A DNA stretch of 35,013 nucleotides, from positions 1 to 35,013 of the forward strand of contig NZ_AEPF01000162.1 of assembly GCF_000193735.1 (NCBI RefSeq), in the 5' to 3' direction. This document shows, piece by piece, positions 21,611-29,257 of this stretch. Positions within the stretch are counted from its first letter, which is position 1. The number at the start of each line of letters is the position of its first letter. Under the pieces are notes generated by a model, which was not told the DNA's origin, ran no database searches, and saw nothing but the letters and a program-made list of their open reading frames with translations. The stretch is from Neisseria sicca 4320. GTDB lineage: Bacteria; Pseudomonadota; Gammaproteobacteria; Burkholderiales; Neisseriaceae. The translations under genes and the position numbers were made by a program.

Positions 21611-22633
21611 TTAGGATTCCGTTTCCGCCAATTCCTCTGCGGCTTTTTGAACCATGTCCGGCGTGAGTTTGTTCAGACAGTCGGTATGACCGAGCGGGCA
21701 TTCGCGCTTGAAGCAGGGTGAGCATTCGAGGTGCAGGCTGACGATTTTGGCTTTTTGGCTCAAGGGCGGGGTGTGGTCGGGGCTGGACGAGCCGTAGGCG
21801 GCGACGAGTTTGCGGTCGAGGGCGGCGGCGAGGTGCATCAGGCCGCTGTCGTTGCAGACGACGGTGTCGGTGCAGGAGAGCAGGTCAATCGCTTCGGAAA
21901 GGTTGGTTTTGCCGCAGAGGTTGGTGCAGAGGTTGTCTGAAAGTCGGTTGATTTCTTCGGCGATGTCGAAATCTTTTTGTGAACCAAAGAGCCAAACTTG
22001 CCAGCCTTCCGCCAGATAGCGGCGGCCGAGTTCGGCGAAATGGCGTGCGGGCCAGCGTTTGGCGGGGCCGTATTCCGCACCCGGGCAGAAGGCGAGAACG
22101 GGTTTGTCGGTGTCCAAACCGTATTTGGCAAGCGCGGCGGCGCGGCTTTCGGGGGAAATGGTGAAATGCGGGTTGTCGGAATGTCCGTTGAAATCCGCCT
22201 GCGTCGGATGAGCGAGGGCGGTGTAGCGGTCGACCATCAGGGGCAGGGCGGCTTTGTCGAGTTTGCGGATGTCGTTGAGCAGCAGATAGCGCGATTCGCC
22301 GACGTAGCCGGTGCGCTGTTTGATGCCGGTGGCGAAGGCGATGAGGGCGGATTTGAGCGAGCCGGGCAGGACGATGACTTGGTCGTAACCCTGTTTGCCC
22401 AGTTCGCGCCCGATGCGCCAGCGTTTTTTCAGTTCCAACGCGCCGTGTCCGAACGGGTTTTCGATGACGCGGCTGATTTCGGGCATGCGTTCGAATACCG
22501 CCATCGACCATTTGGGCGCGAATGCGTCTATGGTGCAGCCGGGATGGAGTTCGTGCAGGCGGCGGTAAAGCGGCTGGGTCATGACGCAGTCGCCGATCCA
22601 GCTCGGGGTGATGATGAGAATTTTTTTGGACAT
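21611..22633 (-). CDS. waaF: ADP-heptose:LOS heptosyltransferase II
   Basis: A 340-residue GT-B glycosyltransferase that adds the second heptose to the lipooligosaccharide inner core at the cytoplasmic face of the inner membrane. The N-terminus ILIITPSWIGDCVMTQPLYRRL has the GD motif near residue 14 that accepts the sugar. The C-terminal half carries CPGAEYGPAKRWP, LFGSQKD, CNDSGLMHLAAAL and SSSPDHTPPLS, all characteristic of the family. A cysteine cluster (CSPCFKRECPLGHTDC) near the end is typical of WaaF. The ATG at 22633 (MSKKILI) is chosen; upstream residues would come from the DUS hairpin. Confidence 0.9.
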   Translation of the reverse strand: MSKKILIITPSWIGDCVMTQPLYRRLHELHPGCTIDAFAPKWSMAVFERMPEISRVIENPFGHGALELKKRWRIGRELGKQGYDQVIVLPGSLKSALIAFATGIKQRTGYVGESRYLLLNDIRKLDKAALPLMVDRYTALAHPTQADFNGHSDNPHFTISPESRAAALAKYGLDTDKPVLAFCPGAEYGPAKRWPARHFAELGRRYLAEGWQVWLFGSQKDFDIAEEINRLSDNLCTNLCGKTNLSEAIDLLSCTDTVVCNDSGLMHLAAALDRKLVAAYGSSSPDHTPPLSQKAKIVSLHLECSPCFKRECPLGHTDCLNKLTPDMVQKAAEELAETES

Positions 22634-22676
22634 GGTGGTAGGGTAGGTTTGTATTGCGCGATATTGTAGCCGATTT

Positions 22677-22715
22677 AAAAAGGTCGTCTGAAAAACATTT
22701 TCAGACGACCTTTTT
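22677..22715 (-). terminator. DUS terminator after the cold-shock/excalibur gene
   Basis: A 17-18-bp stem of the two complementary DUS with a 3-base loop sits between A- and T-runs, 13 bases beyond the stop codon of the upstream minus-strand gene. Confidence 0.85.
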
Positions 22716-22727
22716 GCATTGTGGCGA

Positions 22728-23393
22728 TTAATGCCAACGGCTGTCGTTTTCGCACGGAATACCGTCATGATCACCGTCCATTTTGGTGTTTGGGCAGTTT
22801 TTGATAAAAAATTCCGCCTCTTCCAAAGAGTTCATTTGGGAACAGTGCTGACGACCGTCGCATTTGAATGCAGTGGTAGTGTCGGTGGCGGCGGCGGAGC
22901 CGGTTGAAGCAGTTGAACCGTGTTTGAAAGCAGTACGTCCGCTTGCGGCGTCTTTCCATGCCTTGCGTTCGGCTTTCATCTTTTCGGCAACTTCGGACAC
23001 CATTGTAACCGGTGCAGCCGCCGTTGTTTCCTGTACCTGACGGCGGTATTCCTGCCAATAGTTCCAGCCGAACCATCCGCCTGCGGCCAAGAGGGCAATG
23101 ACGGGGATGATCCACAGGAGTTTGGAAAAGGCTGCTTTAAAAGGCTCAGGCTCGGGGGCGAAAAAGTCGGCTTCGCCGATGCAGTCGGAAGCGAAGCAGA
23201 TGTTTTCCGCTTCGTCGCGTCCGCGTCTGCCTTTGATAATTTCAAACGATACGCGCTGACCTTCGGCGGGCGGGTGCGGCAGCGTGGTGAAGGCGGAGAG
23301 CGGGGCGAATATTTCTTTGCCCATGTTTTCTTCCCGGATGGCTCCGAACCTCCGGTTGTCGTTCCAGCGGATGATGGTTCCGTAATGACGCAT
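22728..23393 (-). CDS. Cold-shock domain / membrane / excalibur fusion protein
   Basis: The 221-residue protein joins three modules. Residues 1-70 form a cold-shock (OB-fold) nucleic-acid-binding domain: GTIIRWNDNRRFGAI, EIFAPLSAF and GQRVSFEI correspond to the usual KGFGFI, VFVH and G-VxFE elements. Residues 91-111 form one membrane helix (KLLWIIPVIALLAAGGWFGW). Residues 176-221 form an excalibur domain with Cys178, Cys184, Cys200, Cys214 and the calcium-binding DGDHDGIPCE. The excalibur domain should lie in the periplasm and the cold-shock domain in the cytoplasm. The ATG at 23393 (MRHYGTIIRW) is chosen because the domain starts there; it lacks a strong ribosome-binding site. The biological role is unknown. 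Confidence 0.8.
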   Translation of the reverse strand: MRHYGTIIRWNDNRRFGAIREENMGKEIFAPLSAFTTLPHPPAEGQRVSFEIIKGRRGRDEAENICFASDCIGEADFFAPEPEPFKAAFSKLLWIIPVIALLAAGGWFGWNYWQEYRRQVQETTAAAPVTMVSEVAEKMKAERKAWKDAASGRTAFKHGSTASTGSAAATDTTTAFKCDGRQHCSQMNSLEEAEFFIKNCPNTKMDGDHDGIPCENDSRWH

Positions 23394-23573
23394 TTTATCT
23401 ATATAGAATAGTTGTTGTTTAGGTCGGTATTTTAAACGAAATCTATAAATGGACAAGGGGAGGGGTTGATATTTATATGTAAATTTCGGGTTTTTGAATT
23501 AAGAAAGATATTTTTGAAAACAGGTTGTTAATATTTTTATGATTGTATGGGTGCTTTGTTGTTGTCGTGCCGG

Positions 23574-23634
23574 GGTCGTCTGAAAACTCGTCTTCATGTT
23601 TTAGCGAACGTGCTTTATCCGCTTTCAGACGACC
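23574..23634 (-). terminator. DUS pair after mnmC
   Basis: GGTCGTCTGAAA (23574-23585) and TTTCAGACGACC (23623-23634) form a 12-bp stem with a long 37-base loop. It lies 12 bases beyond the mnmC stop codon, and the long loop makes termination less certain. Confidence 0.55.
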
Positions 23635-23645
23635 TGTGTGTTGCA

Positions 23646-25262
23646 TCAAAGCAAAGATTGCTGCCGCACGATGGCGCGGATGACGGCGCGGTTTGGATTT
23701 AGGGCGGTGCGCAGGCGTTGGGACAGGGGCTGAGGCAGGTCGAGGATGTCGGCGGTAATGGCGGCAGCGCAGACGGGGGCGGTGGCGAGTCCGCGGGTGC
23801 CGTGGGCGGTGTTGATGTAGGCGTTCGGCAGGTAGGGACAGGGGATGTTGTCGAGGCGGTAATTTTTGTCCAACGCGAGTTTGGCGTAGGCGGTCTGCAT
23901 GGCGGCGATGTCGCCGAGCGCGCCAACGACGGGCAGGTGGTCGGGGCTGTCGCAGCGCAGGGCGGCGTGTCCTTGCGGCGGGGCAGAGAGGTCGTCTGAA
24001 ACCGAGCAAAGCGGGTTTTGCTCAAACAATGATTGCGCCAATGGCGGGTTGAGTTGTTGCAGGGCGGCGCGGTTGGCGGTTTCTTCGTGCGGATACCAAG
24101 CGTCGTCGTTACTGTTGAGGACGAAGGTTGCGCCGTAGCAGTGTCGCCCTTGCCAGCTCGGGCTGATGTAGCTTTCGCCGGATAGCGCACAGCGCAGGCG
24201 TTTGGAAAAACCGCTTGCTGCCGCCACGCCGGTTTGCCCGCGGATTTGGCGGAAAGGCAGGGCGGAGACGTTGGCGTCGGCGGCGTTCGGGCTGTGTGCG
24301 CCCATGCAGTAAATGATGTGAGTTGCGCTGAAGCTGCCGTGTGGTGTGTGCGCCGTCCAGTTTGCGCCGTCGTATTCGGCGGAGGATAAGGGCGTGTTTT
24401 CGTGCAACTCAATCAGCGGATGATTCAGTAAGGCGCGGACAACGGCGGGCGGGTTCAGCCATACGCCCTGCGGCCAGTAGAGGCCGTCTGAAAAGACGTC
24501 TATGCCTGCGATTTGCGCCGCTTCGTCGGTGGACACGCTGCGGTAAAGGTGGGCATGATGCTGCTGCAAACCCAATGCCTGATTGCGTTTGCGTTCGGCT
24601 TCGTCGAAATTGAGGTGCAACACGCCGTCGCCGCCCCAGGCGTCGGAATCGGGCAGCAGGTCTTGCAGCAGGCGGCGGGTGTAGCCGTAGCCCGCCAGCA
24701 GCAGTTCGGTCTGCTCGGTGTCGTGCGGTGAGATTTTGGCGTAGAGCAGCCCTTGTCGGTTGCCGCTGCCGCCTTGCGCCGCTTTGCCCGCTTCCAAAAC
24801 GGTAACGCGCACACCGTGTTCCGCCAGTTTGCGCGCGGTCGCGGCGCCGGCTATGCCCGCGCCGATAACCAGCGCGTGTTCGGGCGGAGTGGTAGATTGT
24901 GGTCGTCTGAACCAAGGTTTGACGGGCTTGGGCGCAGCTTGCGGTACGGCTTCGGTCTGCCATTCGATACGGTCGAAATGTTCGTGCAGGCTGTCGGCGC
25001 GGTGTGGCGGAACAAGCCAGAGATGCACATTAGGCAACAGGTTTTCCAGAAAGTTGACGCTGTTGAACTGAAGGCATTTTACAGCTTGGTCGAGGCGGTT
25101 TTTCAGACGGCCTTCCAGCTCGGTCGGGGCATCGGACAAATGAAAATCAGGAATGCGGTTTTCGCTCAGACAGGCAATCAGATGCAGCGGCGCGGGATGA
25201 GTTTCAATCACGCGGGCAAGTTCGGCGGGGGCGGGCAGGGTGTTCCAAGCGAGGATGGGCAT
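23646..25262 (-). CDS. mnmC: MnmC-like FAD-dependent tRNA-modifying oxidoreductase without methyltransferase domain
   Basis: A 538-residue protein. The C-terminal part (about 128-538) is the MnmC2 FAD-dependent oxidase, which removes the carboxymethyl group of cmnm5(s2)U at tRNA position 34. It shows the FAD-binding VIGAGIAGAATARKLAEHG (132-150), GGSGNRQGLLYAKIS and the C-terminal YINTAHGTRGLATAP. The linker KPWFRRP is typical of MnmC. The N-terminal 1-125 is too short for the methyltransferase domain of E. coli MnmC (668 residues in total), and I see no SAM-binding GxGxG. Two AG-dialect DUS lie inside (24481-24492 and 25102-25113), plus one mucosa-type near 23989-24000. Confidence 0.85.
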   Translation of the reverse strand: MPILAWNTLPAPAELARVIETHPAPLHLIACLSENRIPDFHLSDAPTELEGRLKNRLDQAVKCLQFNSVNFLENLLPNVHLWLVPPHRADSLHEHFDRIEWQTEAVPQAAPKPVKPWFRRPQSTTPPEHALVIGAGIAGAATARKLAEHGVRVTVLEAGKAAQGGSGNRQGLLYAKISPHDTEQTELLLAGYGYTRRLLQDLLPDSDAWGGDGVLHLNFDEAERKRNQALGLQQHHAHLYRSVSTDEAAQIAGIDVFSDGLYWPQGVWLNPPAVVRALLNHPLIELHENTPLSSAEYDGANWTAHTPHGSFSATHIIYCMGAHSPNAADANVSALPFRQIRGQTGVAAASGFSKRLRCALSGESYISPSWQGRHCYGATFVLNSNDDAWYPHEETANRAALQQLNPPLAQSLFEQNPLCSVSDDLSAPPQGHAALRCDSPDHLPVVGALGDIAAMQTAYAKLALDKNYRLDNIPCPYLPNAYINTAHGTRGLATAPVCAAAITADILDLPQPLSQRLRTALNPNRAVIRAIVRQQSLL

Positions 25263-25365
25263 GGTGGGGTCGTCTGAAAAAGTGGGGAAACAGATAAAAG
25301 TATCTCAGTAATTTTTATCGTCTTTTATCATCAATTTTTAGTGTAAATGATTGATGAATTTTGTT

Positions 25366-25385
25366 ATTCCAGCTTGCGCGGGAAT
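25366..25385 (+). repeat. Near-perfect dRS3 repeat
   Basis: ATTCCAGCTTGCGCGGGAAT differs from the ATTCCC-N8-GGGAAT pattern by one base. It stands alone between mnmC and nadK. Confidence 0.65.
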
Positions 25386-25425
25386 GATGGAATGTGTGTA
25401 TTTGGGATTTGAACGGATGGTTATT

Positions 25426-25469
25426 AAAGGTCGTCTGAAAACTGGGCAATCGGGTTTCAGACGACCTTT
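25426..25469 (-). terminator. DUS terminator after nadK
   Basis: AAAGGTCGTCTGAAA (25426-25440) and TTTCAGACGACCTTT (25455-25469) form a 15-bp stem, 6 bases past the nadK stop codon. Confidence 0.8.
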
Positions 25470-25474
25470 GATGT

Positions 25475-26371
25475 TTATACGAGTTGTTCGCCCCAGTGTA
25501 ATTTTTGGCGCAGGGTTCGGAAGTATTGGTAGTCGGTGGGATGGAGGATGCGCAAGGGGTTGTGGTAGCGGCGGATGATGATGCGGTCGAGGTTTTGTAC
25601 GTCGATGAAGGATTGTCCATCGAAATGGACGCGGGCGTCGCCGCTTTGGGTAACGAGGATTTCGATTTCGGAGGTGTCGGGGATGGCGATGGGGCGGTTG
25701 GTCATGGATTGGGGGCAGATGGGCACGAGGGTGAAGGCGTGCAAGCCTGCCTGCATGATGGGGCCGCCTGCGGCAAGGGAGTAGGCGGTGGAGCCGGTGG
25801 GAGTGGAGACGATGAGGCCGTCGGATCGTTGGGTATAAACGAATTCTTGGTTGATGAAGACTTCGAACTCTATCATTTGTCCGGCACCGCCGCGCGAGAG
25901 GACGGCGTCGTTGAGGGCAAGGGCGCGGTGGATGGTTTCGCGGTCGCGGACGAGGGTGGCTTCGATGAGGATGCGCTCTTCGGGCAGGTATTTGCCTTCG
26001 AGGACGAGTTGCAGCTCTTCGGTCATGTTTTCGCGGGGGATTTGGGTGAGGAAGCCTAAATGCCCTTGGTTGATGCCGATAACGGGTACGGTGCGCGGGG
26101 CGATTTCGCGGGCGACGGAGAGGAATGTGCCGTCGCCGCCGAGGACGATGACGAGGTCACAGTGTTTGCCCAAGTCGGATTTGCTGACGATGTGGCAGCC
26201 GACGGTATCTTGAACATAGATGCAGCGCTCTTCTATGCCGATTTCGTCCAGATAGACGGTGAGGCCGTGTCCCTGCAGGAAGTGGATGAGGGTGTGGGCG
26301 GTGTTTTGGATTTCGGGGGTATTGGGGCGGGTTACGATACCGATGTTGTGAAACGGGCTGTTCATAGGCAT
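25475..26371 (-). CDS. nadK: NAD kinase
   Basis: A 298-residue kinase that phosphorylates NAD to NADP; a second start 6 bases inside gives 296. The diagnostic motifs are VLGGDGTFLS, with the catalytic GGDG, GINQGHLGFLTQ, STPTGSTAYSLAAGGPI and the C-terminal NRPIAIPD. It follows ubiJ by 15 bases on the same strand, with a DUS in the gap, so the two are probably co-transcribed. Confidence 0.95.
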   Translation of the reverse strand: MPMNSPFHNIGIVTRPNTPEIQNTAHTLIHFLQGHGLTVYLDEIGIEERCIYVQDTVGCHIVSKSDLGKHCDLVIVLGGDGTFLSVAREIAPRTVPVIGINQGHLGFLTQIPRENMTEELQLVLEGKYLPEERILIEATLVRDRETIHRALALNDAVLSRGGAGQMIEFEVFINQEFVYTQRSDGLIVSTPTGSTAYSLAAGGPIMQAGLHAFTLVPICPQSMTNRPIAIPDTSEIEILVTQSGDARVHFDGQSFIDVQNLDRIIIRRYHNPLRILHPTDYQYFRTLRQKLHWGEQLV

Positions 26372-26386
26372 AGGGTCGTCTGAAAG

Positions 26387-26959
26387 TTAGTCTATCCAGA
26401 TGTCGCGTTCGAGCCGGTCGAGGCGTTCATTAAGGCGGGCAACGTCGTCGCGCAGTTTGTCCACTTCTTCCATCCAGGCGGACAGGGTGGCGGCGTCGAT
26501 AACGGGGGATTCGGGTTCGCGGGAAAAATCGCTGATTTGCTCGGCTATGCTTTGTCCGATTTTTTTGACGGTTTGTCCGATGTTTGCAGCGCGTCCGCTG
26601 ATGCTGCCTGCGAGTGAGTCGCCGAAGATGCGGGCGAGGTCGTCTGAAGCGTAGTAGCGCAGGCTGCCGAGTATGGGCAGGACGGTCATACCGAGCATAA
26701 GGTCGCCTTCGAGGCTGATGTCGCCGACGCCGGGTTCTTGTCCGGTCAGGATTTTGCGGATGGCGCTTTGATGGAAGGTGATGAGGGTGTCGGCAGGCTG
26801 GTCGGCGGTTTCGAGGAAACCGTCGTGATTGATGTGTCCGGTCAGCCCGAATCCGGCGAGGTTGAGGCTCAGGGTTTTGCCTGACAGGCGGGACAGGTCT
26901 TGTCGGTGTTCCGGATTTTGCTGTATCAGGTGGTTGATAACGGGAAATAGGGCGGACAT
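26387..26959 (-). CDS. ubiJ: Ubiquinone biosynthesis accessory factor UbiJ (SCP2 domain)
   Basis: A 190-residue protein. Residues 1-105 form an SCP2/sterol-carrier domain (NLAGFGLTGHINHDGFLE, then ADTLITFHQSAIRKILTG and GDISLEGDLMLGMTVLPIL). The C-terminal 150-190 is a coiled coil (MEEVDKLRDDVARLNERLDRLERDIW). In E. coli this architecture is UbiJ, a lipid-binding partner of the ubiquinone hydroxylase complex, encoded with ubiE and ubiB. Here it is paired with nadK instead. A DUS is embedded around 26638-26647. Confidence 0.85.
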   Translation of the reverse strand: MSALFPVINHLIQQNPEHRQDLSRLSGKTLSLNLAGFGLTGHINHDGFLETADQPADTLITFHQSAIRKILTGQEPGVGDISLEGDLMLGMTVLPILGSLRYYASDDLARIFGDSLAGSISGRAANIGQTVKKIGQSIAEQISDFSREPESPVIDAATLSAWMEEVDKLRDDVARLNERLDRLERDIWID

Positions 26960-26992
26960 AGCGTGTTCTCGATACTTTCGGGCTTGTGGTTG

Positions 26993-27058
26993 TATAGTGG
27001 GTGAACTTGATTTGTGTGGCGATGTTCCGCCTTATCCTGATTTTGTTGACTCACTATG
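26993..27058. mobile_element. Compact degenerate Correia (CREE/NEMIS) element
   Basis: The left end TATAGTGGGTGAAC and, on the other strand from 27057, ATAGTGAGTCAACAAAATCA then GGATAAGGC resemble the Correia terminal repeat TATAGTGGATTAAC...ATCAGGACAAGG. At about 66 bases the element is shorter than ordinary 100-155-base copies, so it is probably an internally deleted remnant. It lies in the short leader upstream of ubiJ. Confidence 0.6.
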
Positions 27059-27135
27059 TTAAGTAAGACTGTGTTTTTTGGTTTTGGTTTTGCCGCTGCC
27101 GAAAGGTCGTCTGAAACGGTCGCGGAGCCGTAATT

Positions 27136-27930
27136 TTACAGGCTTAAGCCGTCGGCGGAAACGGTATTTACAATTTTGCCGCCGCTTGTGTCATCAGGCG
27201 CGAAATCGGGTGGCGGGAGACCGAGTTTGGCGGCTTCGGCGGTGTAGAAATCGCGGCGGGTCGGGTGGCGCGGTTCGACAATGTTGCGGATGCGCCTGCC
27301 GTTTGGATGGAGGGTCGTCTGAAACAGGGTGTCGATGGCGATGTCGCGGTGGACGATATTGACGGGCTGGTTGCCGCCCGGGATGTTTTGCTTTTGAACG
27401 AGGCGGCTGACGGGATGGCGTTCGGCGCAATAAAGCCCGCCCAGCCGCAGGATGTCGATGTTCGGAACGCCGCTGTCGAGCAGGTATTGCTCGGCGGCGA
27501 CGATTTGGCGGGCGGACTCGGTTTGCGGGTCGGGTGTTGCAGTTTCGTCGCATTCGCGCGCTTTATCGCCGTAAACGCTGGTGCTGCTCGTGAAAATCAG
27601 GTGTTGCACGTTACACGCTCGGGCAAGTTCTGCCCATTGTTTGACGGTGTCGGCGTAATGCGTCAGCGAGGATGGCGGCAAAAGGCAGAACCAAACGGGT
27701 TTGTCGGCGTGGTGCTGCCAAAAGCTTGTATCACGGGCAAGGTTCGCGCTTTGAAACACGTCGTCTTGATTGAGGTCGAGGGCGTCGAGGCGTATGGGCA
27801 GATTAATATCGTCCGAAGTCAGGCTGCGTTTGACGGCAGCGACTCGGCTGCCGTGTTCGTAGAGTTTCTGCGCCAAAGGACGGCCGAGATAGCCTAAGCC
27901 TAAGATGGATGCGTCGGGGGAAGTATTCAT
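27136..27930 (-). CDS. NAD(P)-dependent SDR/epimerase-like protein (YeeZ-like)
   Basis: A 264-residue Rossmann-fold protein. The cofactor loop ILGLGYLGRPLAQKL is at 9-23 with Gly11, Gly13 and Gly16. SSTSVYGD around 115-122 resembles the SSxSVYG motif of extended SDR epimerases, but the lysine is not at the usual YxxxK spacing. The substrate is unknown; relatives such as YeeZ are uncharacterised sugar-nucleotide-epimerase-like proteins. It follows the 371-residue gene in the same direction with a 12-base gap. One DUS lies inside it near 27313-27325. Confidence 0.8.
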   Translation of the reverse strand: MNTSPDASILGLGYLGRPLAQKLYEHGSRVAAVKRSLTSDDINLPIRLDALDLNQDDVFQSANLARDTSFWQHHADKPVWFCLLPPSSLTHYADTVKQWAELARACNVQHLIFTSSTSVYGDKARECDETATPDPQTESARQIVAAEQYLLDSGVPNIDILRLGGLYCAERHPVSRLVQKQNIPGGNQPVNIVHRDIAIDTLFQTTLHPNGRRIRNIVEPRHPTRRDFYTAEAAKLGLPPPDFAPDDTSGGKIVNTVSADGLSL

Positions 27931-27942
27931 GATTTTGATGGT

Positions 27943-29058
27943 TTAGATGTAGTCTTTTACGTTCGGGCTTCTGCCAAACACAGCTTCGTGAGATTGGCGG
28001 ATACAGAGCCGGTTGAACATGACGCGTTGGGTTTGGTCGCCGTCGATAATCTTCACTTTGCCTTGCAGTTTCGGCGCGTCATGATGGAAAGTATTTTTAA
28101 AACCGTGCCAGCGTGCGGCTTGCAGGTGGACGACGGCAAACATATCGTGGGCAATATTGACGCCGATGCTGATGAGTTCGGATGATGCCTGAAGGCAGAA
28201 ACCGCTGTCGCCAAAGAGGCACAGCCCCGTATCGTCGGGATAGCGGAACAGCTCGATTTTCACGGCTTGCGGTTCGGCAAAAACGGCGCAAAACAGCCGC
28301 TCGAACAGCGACGGTTGCGAAACGCCTTCGCTCAACATGCCATACAGCCCTGAGAGCCAGTTGACATAGCCGAGAAAGGAGAAATGGAAATCCTGCATGA
28401 TGGATTCGATGCGTTTCGGGTCGCGGCGGCTGATGAGGCTGACGAACTCGAATCCCGCTTCGGGGAGCCGTGAGCGCAGGATTTGAAGCAGGCGGTAGGC
28501 AAACGGGTTTTGATGGTTGCGGGGATTGCGCAAAATGCCGAGGAATTTGAGCCGCAGCACGCGCCACAGCGCATCGGGGACGTTGACTGAGTCTGTTTCG
28601 GTGAAACCGGCTTCGCTCGTTTTCAGACGACATCCGGGCAGCGCGCGCAAGTGTTCGCAGGCATCTTCATAGCCGCTTTCGTGGCGGTTGAACCAGCTTT
28701 CGAGGTTGTATTGGTTGCCGGTGTTTTCAACGAAAGCCAGCGTATAGAGGTTTTTCGCCGACAGATTGCCGATGATGTTGACGCTTGCAGCTTTAGGCGT
28801 GGCGGCCGGTTTGGCAGCGTGTTTGCGTTTTTTCCTTTCATCATGCGGCTGATGGGAATGAGTGCCAAACAAGGATAGGGGCAGCCGGTAAACATTTTGG
28901 TTTTGCGGGCTGACTTGGGGATTGTGCGCATGCTGCCGTTGTTCGGTTTGGGCGATATAGTGGTGTTCCTTGGTCAGATTCGCCGTCAAAAGCGCATAGG
29001 GCTTGCTCCTGCCTTCGGGCAGAGGCTGGTCGCCTAGGATGAAAACTTGTCGGGTCAT
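27943..29058 (-). CDS. Unknown 371-residue protein, weakly DUF4238-like
   Basis: I do not recognise this gene with confidence. It starts MTRQVFILGDQPLPEG. An early KEHHYIAQTEQRQH resembles the KxHHYxPQ motif that opens DUF4238 proteins, followed by NQNVYRLPLS. Residues 72-90 are very basic (HDERKKRKHAAKPAAT). The rest is soluble and mixed, with FLGILRNPRNHQNPFAYRLLQ and SRRDPKRIESIMQDFHFSFLG (each described only by such short stretches). There is no signal peptide or membrane segment. It lies 12 bases upstream of the SDR gene on the same strand, and a DUS (about 29069-29081) lies in its leader. An imperfect DUS occurs within the gene near 28619-28631. Confidence 0.65.
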   Translation of the reverse strand: MTRQVFILGDQPLPEGRSKPYALLTANLTKEHHYIAQTEQRQHAHNPQVSPQNQNVYRLPLSLFGTHSHQPHDERKKRKHAAKPAATPKAASVNIIGNLSAKNLYTLAFVENTGNQYNLESWFNRHESGYEDACEHLRALPGCRLKTSEAGFTETDSVNVPDALWRVLRLKFLGILRNPRNHQNPFAYRLLQILRSRLPEAGFEFVSLISRRDPKRIESIMQDFHFSFLGYVNWLSGLYGMLSEGVSQPSLFERLFCAVFAEPQAVKIELFRYPDDTGLCLFGDSGFCLQASSELISIGVNIAHDMFAVVHLQAARWHGFKNTFHHDAPKLQGKVKIIDGDQTQRVMFNRLCIRQSHEAVFGRSPNVKDYI

Positions 29059-29257
29059 GGTTTGGGAAAGGTCGTCTGAATGTGCCGATTATAGTTTATC
29101 GGGGCAAAGGTATTCAAAATCCCTGCAATAGATTGGAACGCAGGTTTTATAGCCGATTGAAATAAAAGGGCTGTCATTCCCGTCCGTGTTTATACAGTGA
29201 CGGGAGAAGGCATTAATTGTTTTGGTTTGAACTGGCTGGATTGAGTTTTCAGACGAC

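Noticed and set aside
29180..29215. CATTCCCGTCC...GACGGGAGAAGG as another dRS3
   Set aside because: The spacing and right half do not fit ATTCCC-N8-GGGAAT; at best a strongly decayed remnant.
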